The position numbers were made by a program, and so were the translations under genes. From the NCBI GenBank assembly GCA_024760905.1, contig CM045746.1, positions 10,577,466 through 10,641,465 on the forward strand: 64,000 nucleotides of DNA, read 5' to 3'. The notes under the pieces are model-generated. The model made no database searches. It was not told the origin of the DNA and worked only from the letters and a program-made list of their open reading frames with translations. This stretch comes from Plotosus lineatus (lineage: Eukaryota; Chordata; Actinopteri; Siluriformes; Plotosidae). Below, piece after piece: positions 44,224 to 57,235 of this stretch (within the stretch, counting starts at the first letter, position 1; every line of letters begins with the position of its first letter).

Positions 44224-44651
44224 ATCTGCTTTGCATCCTGAAACCATGACTGACTTTCATCAATGACAAATACATGTTTGGGAGAACTTGACATTGACGT
44301 TTTCAAGGTTTTTCGAAATGAAAACATGAAACATGAAAACATATTTGGCAAATGCAGGGATTTCACCAAGACCATCACATCATGAGCACGAAACGCGACC
44401 AAATGAGCCAACGTGCCACAGAACGCACTTGTAGAATGCGTTATGCCTGAGGCCGAGAAGAAATGCCAGGTTGATTTCAGCGAGGGAGGCATTTTGGTGG
44501 ATTTTGCATCTTGACAACCCCACATCAATCCAGGTAATTTCACAAGTTTTCATTTTTTTTTAAATGGAGGTGGAAACCCAAAAGAAATGGTTTGCCCAAA
44601 CTGCATATTTCAATTTAATTCAGCAACCTCCCCAAAGAACAGGTTTCTTGT

Positions 44652-44725
44652 TGGCCAGTACGGGGATCAGACCCGCGACCTTGGCTTTATTAGCACCACG
44701 CTCTAACCAACTGAGCTAACTGGCC
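44652..44725 (-). tRNA. tRNA-Ile(AAT)-like, array copy 33
   Basis: T loop TCTGATC; C39A. Same tRNA variant as copy 20. Confidence 0.82.
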
Positions 44726-45153
44726 ATCTGCTTTGCATCCTGAAACCATGACTGACTTTCATCAATGACAAATACATGTTTGGGAGAACTTGACATTGAT
44801 GTTTTCAAGGTTTTTCGAAATGAAAACATGAAACATGAAAACATATTTGACGAATGCAGGGATTTCACCAAGACCATCACATCATGAGCACGAAACGCGA
44901 CCAAATGAGCCAACGTGCCACAGAACGCACATGAAGAATGCGTTATGCCTGAGGCCGAGAAGAAATGCCAGGTTGATTTCAGCGAGGGAGGCATTTTGGT
45001 GGATTTTGCATCTTGACAACCCCACATCAATCCAGGTAATTTCACAAGTTTTCATTTTTTTTAAAATGGAGGTGGAAACCCAAAACAAATGGTTTGTCGA
45101 AACTGCACATTTCAATTTGATTCAGCAACCTCCCCCAGGAAAAGGTTTCTTGT

Positions 45154-45227
45154 TGGCCAGTATGGGGATCGGACCCACGATCTTGGCGTTATTAGCACCA
45201 CGCTCTAACCAACTGAGCTAACTGACC
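45154..45227 (-). tRNA. tRNA-Ile(AAT)-like, array copy 34
   Basis: C3T, G46A, C50T with G64A. T4 run near; octamer ATTTGCAT 5' of the gene. Confidence 0.84.
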
Positions 45228-45655
45228 ATCTGATTTGCATCCTGAAACCATGACTGACTTTCATCAATGACAAATACATGTTTGGGAGAACTTGACATTG
45301 ACGTTTTCAAGGTTTTTCGAAATGAAAACATGAAACATGAAAACATATTTGGCAAATGCAGGGATTTCACCAAGACCATCACATCATGAGCACGAAACGC
45401 GACCAAATGAGCCAACGTGCCACAGAACGCACTTGTAGAATGCGTTATGCCTGAGGCCGAGAAGAAATGTCTGGTTGATTTCAGCGAGGGAGGCATTTCG
45501 GTGGATTTTGCATCTTGACAACCCCACATCAATCCAGGTAATTTCACAAGTTTTCATTTTTTTTAAAATGGAGGTGGAAACCCAAAACAAATGGTTTGTC
45601 GAAACTGCATATTTCAATTTGATTCAGCAACCTCCCCCAGGAACAGGTTTCTTGT

Positions 45656-45729
45656 TGGCCAGTACGGGGATCGGACCCGCGACCTTTGCATTATTAGCAC
45701 CACGCTCTAACCAACTGAGCTAACTGGCC
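45656..45729 (-). tRNA. tRNA-Ile(AAT)-like, array copy 35
   Basis: C39T and C42A in the anticodon stem. Confidence 0.82.
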
Positions 45730-46157
45730 ATCTGCTTTGCATCCTGAAACCATGACTGACTTTCATCAATGACAAATACATGTTTGGGAGAACTTGACAT
45801 TGACGTTTTCAAGGTTTTTCGAAATGAAGACATGAAACATGAAAACATATTTGGCGAATGCAGGGATTTCACCAAGACCATCACATCATGAGCACGAAAC
45901 GCGACCAAATGAGCCAACGTGCCACAGAACGCACTTGAAGAATGCGTTATGCCTGAGGCCGAGAAGAAATGTCAGGTTGATTTCAGCGAGGGAGGCATTT
46001 CGGTGGATTTTGCATCTTGACAACCCCACATCAGTTAAGGGAATTTCATAAATTTTCATTTTTTTTTAAATGGAGGTGGAAACCCAAAAGAAATGGTTTG
46101 TCCAAACTGCATATTTCAATTTGATTCAGCAACCTCCCCCAAGAACAGGTTTCTTGT

Positions 46158-46231
46158 TGGCCAGTACGGGGATCGGACCCACGACCTTGGCGTTATTAGC
46201 ACCACGCTCTAACCAACTGAGCTAACTGGCC
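46158..46231 (-). tRNA. tRNA-Ile(AAT)-like, array copy 36
   Basis: C50T only. Confidence 0.87.
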
Positions 46232-46659
46232 ATCTGCTTTGCATCCTGAAACCATGACTGACTTTCATCAATGACAAATACATGTTTGGGAGAACTTGAC
46301 ATTGACGTTTTCAAGGTTTTTCGAAATGAAAACATGAAACATGAAAACATATTTGGCAAATGCAGGGATTTCACCAAGACCATCACATCATGAGCACGAA
46401 ACGCGACCAAATGAGCCAACGTGCCACAGAACGCACATGAAGAATGCGTTATGCCTGAGGCCGAGAAGAAATGCCAGGTTGATTTCAGCGAGGGAGGCAT
46501 TTTGGTGGATTTTGCATCTTGACAACCCCACATCAATCCAGGTAATTTCACAAGTTTTCATTTTTTTTAAAATGGAGGTGGAAACCCAAAACAAATGGTT
46601 TGCCCAAACTGCATATTTCAATTTGATTCAGCAACCTCCCCCAGGAAAAGGTTTCTTGT

Positions 46660-46733
46660 TGGCCAGTATGGGGATCGGACCCGCGACCTTGGCATTATTA
46701 GCACCACACTCTAACCAACTGAGCTAACTGGCC
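46660..46733 (-). tRNA. tRNA-Ile(AAT)-like, array copy 37
   Basis: C25T, C39T, G64A. T4 run near. Confidence 0.84.
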
Positions 46734-47160
46734 ATCTGCTTTGCATCCTGAAACCATGACTGACTTTCATCAATGACAAATACATGTTTGGGAGGACTTG
46801 ACATTGACGTTTTCAAGGTTTTTCGAAATGAAAACATGAAACATGAAAACATATTTGGCAAATGCAGGGATTTCACCAAGACCATCACATCATGAGCACG
46901 AAACGCGACCAAATGAGCCAACGTGCCACAGAACGCACTTGTAGAATGCGTTATGCCTGAGGCCGAGAAGAAATGTCAGGTTGATTTCAGCGAGGGAGGC
47001 ATTTGGTGGATTTTGCATCTTGACAACCCCACATCAATCCAGGTAATTTCACAAGTTTTCATTTTTTTTAAAATGGAGGTGGAAACCCAAAACAAATGGT
47101 TTGCCCAAACTGCATATTTCAATTTGATTCAGCAACCTCCCCCAAGAACAGGTTTCTTGT

Positions 47161-47234
47161 TGGCCAGTATGGGGATCGGACCCGCGACCTTGGCGTTATT
47201 AGCACCACGCTCTAACCAACTGAGCTAACTGGCC
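47161..47234 (-). tRNA. tRNA-Ile(AAT)-like, array copy 38
   Basis: G64A only. Confidence 0.86.
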
Positions 47235-47662
47235 ATCTGCTTTGCATCCTGAAACCATGACTGACTTTCATCAATGACAAATACATGTTTGGGAGAACTT
47301 GACATTGACGTTTTCAAGGTTTTTCGAAATGAAAACATGAAACATGAAAACATATTTGGCAAATGCAGGGATTTCACCAAGACCATCACATCATGAGCAC
47401 GAAACGCGACCAAATGAGCCAACGTGCCACAGAATGCACATCAAGAATGCGTTATGCCTGAGGCCGAGAAGAAATGCCAGGTTGATTTCAGCGAGGGAGG
47501 CATTTTGGTGGATTTTGCATCTTGACAACCCCACATCAATCCAGGTAATTTCACAAGTTTTCATTTTTTTTAAAATGGAGGTGGAAACCCAAAACAAATG
47601 GTTTGTCCAAACTGCATATTTCAATTTGATTCAGCAACCTCCCCCAAGAACAGGTTTCTTGT

Positions 47663-47735
47663 TGGCCAGTACGGGATCTGACCCGCGACCTTGGCGTTAT
47701 TAGCACCACGCTCTAACCAACTGAGCTAACTGGCC
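47663..47735 (-). tRNA. tRNA-Ile(AAT)-like, array copy 39
   Basis: 73 bases: one C missing in the T-stem 3' strand; T loop region TCAGATC. Confidence 0.8.
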
Positions 47736-48162
47736 ATCTGCTTTGCATCCTGAAACCATGACTGACTTTCATCAATGACAAATACATGTTTGGGAGAACT
47801 TGACATTGACGTTTTCAAGGTTTTTCGAAATGAAAACATGAAACATGAAAACATATTTGACGAATGCAGGGATTTCACCAAGACCATCACATCATGAGCA
47901 CGAAACGCGACCAAATGAGCCAACGTGCCACAGAACGCACATGAAGAATGCGTTATGCCTGAGGCCGAGAAGAAATGCCAGGTTTATTTCAGCGAGGAGG
48001 CATTTTGGTGGATTTTGCATCTTGACTACCCCACATCAATCCAGGTAATTTCACAAGTTTTCATTTTTTTTAAAATGGAGGTGGAAACCCAAAACAAATG
48101 GATTGTCCAAACTGCATATTTCAATTTGATTCAGCAACCTCCCCCAAGAACAGGTTTCTTGT

Positions 48163-48236
48163 TGGCCAGTACGGGGATCGGACCCGCGACCTTGGCGTTA
48201 TTAGCACCACGCTCTAACCAACTGAGCTAACTGGCC
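48163..48236 (-). tRNA. tRNA-Ile(AAT)-like, array copy 40
   Basis: Identical to consensus. Confidence 0.88.
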
Positions 48237-48664
48237 ATCTGCTTTGCATCCTGAAACCATGACTGACTTTCATCAATGACAAATACATGTTTGGGAGAAC
48301 TTGACATTGACGTTTTCAAGGTTTTTCGAAATGAAAACATGAAACATGAAAACATATTTGGCAAATGCAGGGATTTCACCAAGACCATCACATCATGAGC
48401 ACGAAACGCGACCAAATGAGCCAACGTGCCACAGAACGCACATGAAGAATGCGTTATGCCTGAGGCCGAGAAGAAATGCCAGGTTGATTTCAGCGAGGGA
48501 GGCATTTTGGTGGATTTTGCATCTTGACAACCCCACATCAATCCAGGTAATTTCACAAGTTTTCATTTTTTTTAAAATGGAGGTGGAAACCCAAAACAAA
48601 TGGTTTGTCCAAACTGCATATTTCAATTTGATTCAGCAACCTCCCCCAAGAACAGGTTTCTTGT

Positions 48665-48738
48665 TGGCCAGTACGGGGATCGGACCCGCGACCTTGGCGT
48701 TATTAGCACCACGCTCTAACCAACTGAGCTAACTGGCC
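48665..48738 (-). tRNA. tRNA-Ile(AAT)-like, array copy 41
   Basis: Identical to consensus. Confidence 0.88.
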
Positions 48739-49165
48739 ATCTGCTTTGCATCCTGAAACCATGACTGACTTTCATCAATGACAAATACATGTTTGGGAGA
48801 ACTTGACATTGACGTTTTCAAGGTTTTTCGAAATGAAAACATGAAACATGAAAACATATTTGACGAATGCAGGGATTTCACCAAGACCATCACATCATGA
48901 GCACGAAACGCGACCAAATGAGCCAACGTGCCACAGAACGCACATGAAGAATGCGTTATGCCTGAGGCCGAGAAGAAATGCCAGGGTGATTTCAGCGAGG
49001 AGGCATTTTGGTGGATTTTGCATCTTGACAACCCCACATCAATCCAGGTAATTTCACAAGTTTTCATTTTTTTTAAAATGGAGGTGGAAACCCAAAACAA
49101 ATGGTTTGTCGAAACTGCATATTTCAATTTGATTCAGCCACCTCCCCCAGGAAAAGGTTTCTTTT

Positions 49166-49239
49166 TGGCCAGTATGGGGATCGGACCCGCGACCTTGGCG
49201 TTATTAGCACCACGCTCTAACCAACTGAGCTAACTGGCC
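49166..49239 (-). tRNA. tRNA-Ile(AAT)-like, array copy 42
   Basis: G64A. T4 run near; flank ctttttggcc shared with copies 67 and 70. Confidence 0.86.
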
Positions 49240-49665
49240 ATCTGCTTTGCATCCTGAAACCATGACTGACTTTCATCAATGACAAATACATGTTTGGGAG
49301 AACTTGACATTGACGTTTTCAAGGTTTTTCGAAATGAAAACATGAAACATGAAAACATATTTGGCAAATGCAGGGATTTCACCAAGACCATCACATCATG
49401 AGCACAGAACGCGACCAAATGAGCCAACGTGCCACAGAACGCACTTGTAGAATGCGTTATGCCTGAGGCCGAGAAGAAATGTCTGGTTGATTTCAGCGAG
49501 GGAGGCATTTCGGTGGATTTTGCATCTTGACAACCCCACATCAATCCAGGTAATTTCACAAGTTTTCATTTTTTTAAAATGGAGGTGGAAACCCAAAACA
49601 AATGGTTTGTCCAAACTGCATATTTCAATTTGATTCAGCAACCTCCCCAGGAACAGGTTTCTTGT

Positions 49666-49738
49666 TGGCCAGTACGGGATCGGACCCGCGACCTTGGCGT
49701 TATTAGCACCACGCTCTAACCAACTGAGCTAACTGGCC
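49666..49738 (-). tRNA. tRNA-Ile(AAT)-like, array copy 43
   Basis: 73 bases: one C missing in the T-stem 3' strand; the neighbouring C run is also one shorter. Confidence 0.8.
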
Positions 49739-50158
49739 ATCTGCTTTGCATCCTGGAACCATGACTGACTTTCATCAATGACAAATACATGTTTGGGAGA
49801 ACTTGGCATTGACGTTTTCAAGCTTTTCGGAAATGAAACCATGAAACCATATTTGACGAATGCAGGGATTTCACCAAGACCATCACATCATGAGCACGAA
49901 ACGCGACCAAATGAGCCAACGTGCCACAGAACGCACATGAAGAATGCGTTATGCCTGAGGCCGAGAAGAAATGCCAGGTTGATTTCAGCGAGGAGGCATT
50001 TTGGTGGATTTTGCATCTTGACAACCCCACATCAATCCAGGTAATTTCACAAGTTTTCATTTTTTTTAAAATGGAGGTGGAAACCCAAAACAAATGGTTT
50101 GTCCAAACTGCATATTTCAATTTGATTCAGCAACCTCCCCCAGGAAAAGGTTTCTTGT

Positions 50159-50232
50159 TGGCCAGTATGGGGATCGGACCTGCGACCTTGGCGTTATTAG
50201 CACCACGCTCTAACCAACTGAGCTAACTGGCC
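50159..50232 (-). tRNA. tRNA-Ile(AAT)-like, array copy 44
   Basis: G51A and G64A. T4 run near. Confidence 0.84.
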
Positions 50233-50658
50233 ATCTGCTTTGCATCCTGAAACCATGACTGACTTTCATCAATGACAAATACATGTTTGGGAGAACTTGA
50301 CATTGACGTTTCCAAGGTTTTGAAATGAAAACATGAAACATGAAAACATATTTGACGAATGCAGGGATTTCACCAAGACCATCACATCATGAGCACGAAA
50401 CGCGACCAAATGAGCCAACGTGCCACAGAACGCACATGAAGAATGCGTTATGCCTGAGGCCGAGAAGAAATGCCAGGTTGATTTCAGCGAGCGAGGCATT
50501 TTGGTGGATTTTGCATCTTGACAACCCCACATCAATCCAGGTAATTTCACAAGTTTTCATTTTTTTTAAAATGGAGGTGGAAACCCAAAACAAATGGTTT
50601 GTCCAAACTGCATATTTCAATTTGATTCAGCAACCTCCCCCAAGAACAGGTTTCTTGT

Positions 50659-50732
50659 TGGCCAGTACGGGGATCGGACCCGCGACCTTGGCGTTATTAG
50701 CACCACGCTCTAACCAACTGAGCTAACTGGCC
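50659..50732 (-). tRNA. tRNA-Ile(AAT)-like, array copy 45
   Basis: Identical to consensus. Confidence 0.88.
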
Positions 50733-51153
50733 ATCTGCTTTGCATCCTGAAACCATGACTGACTTTCATCAATGACAAATACATGTTTGGGAGAACTTGA
50801 CATTGACGTTTTCAAGGTTTTTCGAAATGAAAACATGAAACCATATTTGACGAATGCAGGGATTTCACCAAGACCATCACATCATGAGCACGAAACGCGA
50901 CCAAATGAGCCAACGTGCCACAGAACGCACATGAAGAATGCGTTATGCCTGAGGCCGAGAAGAAATGCCAGGGTGATTTCAGCGAGCGAGGCATTTTGGT
51001 GGATTTTGCATCTTGACAACCCCACATCAATCCAGGTAATTTCACAAGTTTTCATTTTTTTTAAAATGGAGGTGGAAACCCAAAACAAATGGTTTGTCGA
51101 AACTGCATATTTCAATTTGATTCAGCAACCTCCCCCAGGAAAAGGTTTCTTGT

Positions 51154-51227
51154 TGGCCAGTATGGGGATCGGACCCGCGACCTTGGCGTTATTAGCACCA
51201 CGCTCTAACCAACTGAGCTAACTGGCC
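51154..51227 (-). tRNA. tRNA-Ile(AAT)-like, array copy 46
   Basis: G64A. T4 run near. Confidence 0.86.
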
Positions 51228-51655
51228 ATCTGCTTTGCATCCTGAAACCATGACTGACTTTCATCAATGACAAATACATGTTTGGGAGAACTTGACATTG
51301 ACGTTTTCAAGGTTTTTCGAAATGAAAACATGAAACATGAAAACATATTTGGCAAATGCAGGGATTTCACCAAGACCATCACATCATGAGCACGAAACGC
51401 GACCAAATGAGCCAACGTGCCACAGAACGCACATGAAGAATGCGTTATGCCTGAGGCCGAGAATAAATGCCAGGTTGATTTCAGTGAGGGAGGCATTTTG
51501 GTGGATTTTGCATATTGACAACCCCACATCAATCCAGGTAATTTCACAAGTTTTCATTTTTTTTAAAATGGAGGTGGAAACCCAAAACAAATGGTTTGTC
51601 GAAACTGCATATTTCAATTTGATTCAGCAACCTCCCCCAGGAAAAGGTTTCTTGT

Positions 51656-51729
51656 TGGCCAGTATGGGGATCGGACCCGCGACCTTGGCGTTATTAGCAC
51701 CACGCTCTAACCAACTGAGCTAACTGGCC
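51656..51729 (-). tRNA. tRNA-Ile(AAT)-like, array copy 47
   Basis: G64A. T4 run near. Confidence 0.86.
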
Positions 51730-52157
51730 ATCTGCTTTGCATCCTGAAACCATGACTGACTTTCATCAATGACAAATACATGTTTGGGAGAACTTGACAT
51801 TGACGTTTTCAAGGTTTTTCGAAATGAAAACATGAAACATGAAAACATATTTGGCAAATGCAGGGATTTCACCAAGACCATCACATCATGAGCACGAAAC
51901 GCGACCAAATGAGCCAACGTGCCACAGAACGCACATGAAGAATGCGTTATGCCTGAGGCCGAGAAGAAATGCCAGGTTGATTTCAGCGAGGGAGGCATTT
52001 TGGTGGATTTTGCATCTTGACAACCCCACATCAATCCAGGTAATTTCACAAGTTTTCATTTTTTTTAAAATGGAGGTGGAAACCCAAAACAAATGGTTTG
52101 TCCAAACTGCATATTTCAATTTGATTCAGCAACCGCCCCCAAGAACAGGTTTCTTGT

Positions 52158-52231
52158 TGGCCAGTATGGGGATCGGACCCGCGACCTTGGCGTTATTAGC
52201 ACCACGCTCTAACCAACTGAGCTAACTGGCC
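52158..52231 (-). tRNA. tRNA-Ile(AAT)-like, array copy 48
   Basis: G64A. No near T run. Confidence 0.86.
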
Positions 52232-52658
52232 ATCTGCTTTGCATCCTGAAACCATGACTGACTTTCATCAATGACAAATACATGTTTGGGAGAACTTGAC
52301 ATTGACGTTTTCAAGGTTTTTCGAAATGAAAACATGAAACATGAAAACATATTTGGCAAATGCAGGGATTTCACCAAGACCTTCACATCATGAGCACGAA
52401 ACGCGACCAAATGAGCCAACGTGCCACAGAACGCACATGAAGAATGCGTTATGCCTGAGGCCGAGAAGAAATGCCAGGTTGATTTCAGCGAGGAGGCATT
52501 TTGGTGGATTTTGCATCTTGACAACCCCACATCAATCCAGGTAATTTCACAAGTTTTCATTTTTTGTAAAATGGAGGTGGAAACCCAAAACAAATGGTTT
52601 GTCGAAACTGCATATTTCAATTTGATTCAGCAACCTCCCCCAGGAACAGGTTTCTTGT

Positions 52659-52732
52659 TGGCCAGTATGGGGATCGGACCCACGACCTTGGCGTTATTAG
52701 CACCACGCTCTAACCAACTGAGCTAACTGGCC
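52659..52732 (-). tRNA. tRNA-Ile(AAT)-like, array copy 49
   Basis: C50T with G64A (T-A pair). Confidence 0.87.
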
Positions 52733-53159
52733 ATCTGCTTTGCATCCTGAAACCATGACTGACTTTCATCAATGACAAATACATGTTTGGGAGAACTTGA
52801 CATTGACGTTTTCAAGGCTTTTCAAATGAAAACATGAAACATGAAAACATATTTGGCAAATGCAGGGATTTCACCAAGACCATCACATCATGAGCACGAA
52901 ACGCGACCAAATGAGCCAACGTGCCACAGAACGCACATGAAGAATGCGTTATGCCTGAGGCCGAGAAAAAATGCCAGGTTGATTTCAGCGAGGGAGGCAT
53001 TTTGGTGGATTTTGCATCTTGACAACCCCACATCAATCCAGGTAATTTCACAAGTTTTCATTTTTTTTAAAATGGAGGTGGAAACCCAAAACAAATGGTT
53101 TGTCCAAACTGCATATTTCAATTTGATTCAGCAACCTCCCCCAAGAACAGGTTTCTTGT

Positions 53160-53233
53160 TGGCCAGTACGGGGATCAGACCCGCGACCTTGGCGTTATTA
53201 GCACCACGCTCTAACCAACTGAGCTAACTGGCC
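53160..53233 (-). tRNA. tRNA-Ile(AAT)-like, array copy 50
   Basis: T loop TCTGATC. Confidence 0.86.
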
Positions 53234-53660
53234 ATCTGCTTTGCACCCTGAAACCATGACTGACTTTCATCAATGACAAATACATGTTTGAGAGAACTTG
53301 ACATTGACGTTTTCAAGGTTTGTCGAAATGAAAACATGAAACATGAAAACATATTTGACGAATGCAGGGATTTCACCAAGACCATCACATCATGAGCACG
53401 AAACGCGACCAAATGAGCCAACGTGCCACAGAACGCACTTGAAGAATGCGTTATGCCTGAGGCCGAGAAGAAATGTATGGTTGATTTCAGCGAGGGAGGC
53501 ATTTTGGTGGATTTTGCATGTTGACAACCCCACATCAATCCAGGTAATTTCACAAGTTTTCATTTTTTTAAAATGGAGGTGGAAACCCAAAACAAATGGT
53601 TTGTCCAAACTGCATATTTCAATTTGATTCAGCAACCTGCCCCAAGAACAGGTTTCTTGT

Positions 53661-53734
53661 TGGCCAGTACGGGGATTGGACCCGCGACCTTGGCGTTATT
53701 AGCACCACGCTCTAACCAACTGAGCTAACTGGCC
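53661..53734 (-). tRNA. tRNA-Ile(AAT)-like, array copy 51
   Basis: T loop TCCAATC (G57A). Confidence 0.86.
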
Positions 53735-54159
53735 ATCTGCTTTGCATCCTGAAACCATGACTGACTTTCATCAATGACAAATACATGTTTGGGAGAACTT
53801 GACATTGACGTTTTCAAGGTTTTTCGAAATGAAAACATGAAACATGAAAACATATTTGACGAATGCAGGGATTTCACCAAGACCATCACATCATGAGCAC
53901 GAAACGCGACCAAATGAGCCAACGTGCCACAGAACGCACATGAAGAATGCGTTATGCCTGAGGCCGAGAAGAAATGCCAGGTTGATTTCAGCGAGGAGGC
54001 ATTTTGGTGGATTTTGCATCTTGACAACCCCACATCAATCCAGGTAATTTCACAAGTTTTCATTTTTTTAAAATGGAGGTGGAAACCCAAAACAAATGGT
54101 TTGTCCAAACTGCATATTTCAATTTGATTCAGCAACCTCCCCAGGAACAGGTTTCTTGT

Positions 54160-54232
54160 TGGCCAGTACGGGATCGGACCCGCGACCTTGGCGTTATTAG
54201 CACCACGCTCTAACCAACTGAGCTAACTGGCC
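54160..54232 (-). tRNA. tRNA-Ile(AAT)-like, array copy 52
   Basis: 73 bases: one C missing in the T-stem 3' strand. Confidence 0.8.
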
Positions 54233-54653
54233 ATCTGCTTTGCATCCTGAAACCATGACTGACTTTCATCAATGACAAATACATGTTTGGGAGAACTTGA
54301 CATTGACGTTTTCAAGGTTTTTCGAAATGAAAACATGAAACCATATTTGACGAATGCAGGGATTTCACCAAGACCATCACATCATGAGCACGAAACGCGA
54401 CCAAATGAGCCAACGTGCCACAGAACGCACATGAAGAATGCGTTATGCCTGAGGCCGAGAAGAAATGCCAGGTTGATTTCAGCGAGGGAGGCATTTTGGT
54501 GGATTTTGCATCTTGACAACCCCACATCAATCCAGGTAATTTCACAAGTTTTCATTTTTTTAAAAATGGAGGTGGAAACCCAAAACAAATGGTTTGCCCA
54601 AACTGCATATTTCAATTTGATTCAGCAACCTCCCCCAAGAACAGGTTTCTTGT

Positions 54654-54727
54654 TGGCCAGTATGGGGATCGGACCCTCGACCTTGGCATTATTAGCACCA
54701 CGCTCTAACCAACTGAGCTAACTGGCC
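54654..54727 (-). tRNA. tRNA-Ile(AAT)-like, array copy 53
   Basis: C39T; C50A with G64A (A-A mismatch). Confidence 0.82.
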
Positions 54728-55155
54728 ATCTGCTTTGCATCCTGAAACCATGACTAACTTTCATCAATGACAAATACATTTTTGGGAGAACTTGACATTG
54801 ACGTTTTCAAGATTTTTCGAAATGAAGACATGAAACATGAAAACATATTTGGCGAATGCAGGGATTTCACCAAGACCATCACATCATGAGCACGAAACGC
54901 GACCAAATGAGCCAACGTGCCACAGAACGCACATGAAGAATGCGTTATGCCTGAGGCCGAGAAGAAATGCCAGGTTGATTTCAGCGAGGGAGGCATTTCG
55001 GTGGATTTTGCATCTTGACAACCCCACATCAATCCAGGTAATTTCACAAGTTTTCATTTTTTTTTAAATGGAGGTGGAAACCCAAAACAAATGGTTTGTC
55101 GAAACTGCATATTTCAATTTGATTCAGCAACCTCCCCCAGGAAAAGGTTTCTTGT

Positions 55156-55229
55156 TGGCCAGTATGGGGATCGGACCCGCGACATTGGCGTTATTAGCAC
55201 CACGCTCTAACCAACTGAGCTAACTGGCC
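55156..55229 (-). tRNA. tRNA-Ile(AAT)-like, array copy 54
   Basis: G45T, G64A. T4 run near. Confidence 0.84.
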
Positions 55230-55657
55230 ATCTGCTTTGCATCCTGAAACCATGACTGACTTTCATCAATGACAAATACATGTTTGGGAGAACTTGACAT
55301 TGACGTTTTCAAGGTTTTTCGAAATGAAAACATGAAACATGAAAACATATTTGGCAAATGCAGGGATTTCACCAAGACCATCACATCATGAGCACGAAAC
55401 GCGACCAAATGAGCCAACGTGCCACAGAACGCACTTGTAGAATGCGTTATGCCTGAGGCCGAGAAGAAATGCCAGGTTGATTTCAGCGAGGGAGGCATTT
55501 TGGTGGATTTTGCATCTTGACAACCCCACATCAATCCAGGTAATTTCACAAGTTTTCATTTTTTTTAAAATGGAGGTGGAAACCCAAAACAAATGGTTTG
55601 CCCAAACTGCATATTTCAATTTGATTCAGCAACCTCCCCCAAGAACAGGTTTCTTGT

Positions 55658-55731
55658 TGGCCAGTACGGGGATCAAATCCGCGACCTTGGCGTTATTAGC
55701 ACCACGCTCTAACCAACTGAGCTAACTGGCC
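55658..55731 (-). tRNA. tRNA-Ile(AAT)-like, array copy 55
   Basis: T loop TTTGATC: has T55 but loses C56; G53A breaks the 53-61 pair. Confidence 0.83.
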
Positions 55732-56158
55732 ATCTGCTTTGCATCCTGAAACCATGACTGACTTTCATCAATGACAAATACATGTTTGGGAGAACTTGAC
55801 ATTGACGTTTTCAAGGTTTTTCGAAATGAAAACATGAAACATGAAAACATATTTGGCAAATGCAGGGATTTCACCAAGACCATCACATCATGAGCACGAA
55901 ACGCGACCAAATGAGCCAACGTGCCACAGAACGCACATGAAGAATGCGTTATGCCTGAGGCCGAGAAGAAATGCCAGGTTGATTTCAGCGAGGGAGGCAT
56001 TTCGGTGGATTTTGCATCTTGACAACCCCACATCAATCCAGGTAATTTCACAAGTTTTCATTTTTTTTAAAATGGAGGTGGAAACCCAAAACAAATGGTT
56101 TGTCCAAACTGCATATTTCAGTTTGATTCAGCAACCTCCCCAGGAACAGGTTTCTTGT

Positions 56159-56232
56159 TGGCCAGTATGGGGATCGGACCCACGACCTTGGCGTTATTAG
56201 CACCACGCTCTAACCAACTGAGCTAACTGGCC
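56159..56232 (-). tRNA. tRNA-Ile(AAT)-like, array copy 56
   Basis: C50T with G64A (T-A pair). Confidence 0.87.
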
Positions 56233-56661
56233 ATCTGCTTTGCATCCTGAAACCATGACTGACTTTCATCAATGACAAATACATGTTTGGGAGAACTTGA
56301 CATTGACGCGTTTTCAAGGTTTTTCGAAATGAAAACATGAAACATGAAAACATATTTGGCAAATGCAGGGATTTCACCAAGACCATCACATCATGAGCAC
56401 GAAACGCGACCAAATGAGCCAACGTGCCACAGAACGCACATGAAGCATGCGTTAAGCCTGAGGCCGGGAAGAAATGCCAGGGTGAGTTCAGCGAGGAGGC
56501 ATTTTGGTGGATTTTGCATCTTGACAACCCCACATCAATCCAGGTAATTTCACAAGTTTTCATTTTTTTTAAAATGGAGGTGGAAACCCAAAACAAATGG
56601 TTTGTCGAAACTGCACATTTCAATTTGATTCAGCAACCTCCCCCAGGAAAAGGTTTCTTGT

Positions 56662-56735
56662 TGGCCAGTATGGGGATCGGACCCACGACCTTGGCGTTAT
56701 TAGCACCACGCTCTAACCAACTGAGCTAACTGGCC
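56662..56735 (-). tRNA. tRNA-Ile(AAT)-like, array copy 57
   Basis: C50T with G64A (T-A pair). T4 run near. Confidence 0.87.
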
Positions 56736-57162
56736 ATCTCCTTTGCATCCTGAAACCATGACTGACTTTCATCAATGACAAATACATGTTTGGGAGAACT
56801 TGACATTGACGTTTTCAAGGTTTTTCGAAATGAAAACATGAAACATGAAAACATATTTGGCAAATGCAGGGATTTCACCAAGACCATCACATCATGAGCA
56901 CGAAACGCGACCAAATGAGCCAACGTGCCACAGAACGCACATGAAGAATGCGTTATGCCTGAGGCCGAGAAGAAATGCCAGGTTGATTTCAGCGAGGGAG
57001 GCATTTCGGTGGATTTTGCATCTTGACAACCCCACATCAGTTAAGGGAATTTCAGAAATTTTCATATTTTTTAAAATGGAGGTGGAAACCCAAAACAAAT
57101 GGTTTGCCCAAACTGCATATTTCAATTTGATTCAGCAACCTCCCCAGGAACAGGTTTCTTGT

Positions 57163-57235
57163 TGGCCAGTACGGGATCGGACCCGCGACCTTGGCGTTAT
57201 TAGCACCACGCTCTAACCAACTGAGCTAACTGGCC
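57163..57235 (-). tRNA. tRNA-Ile(AAT)-like, array copy 58
   Basis: 73 bases: one C missing in the T-stem 3' strand. Confidence 0.8.
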
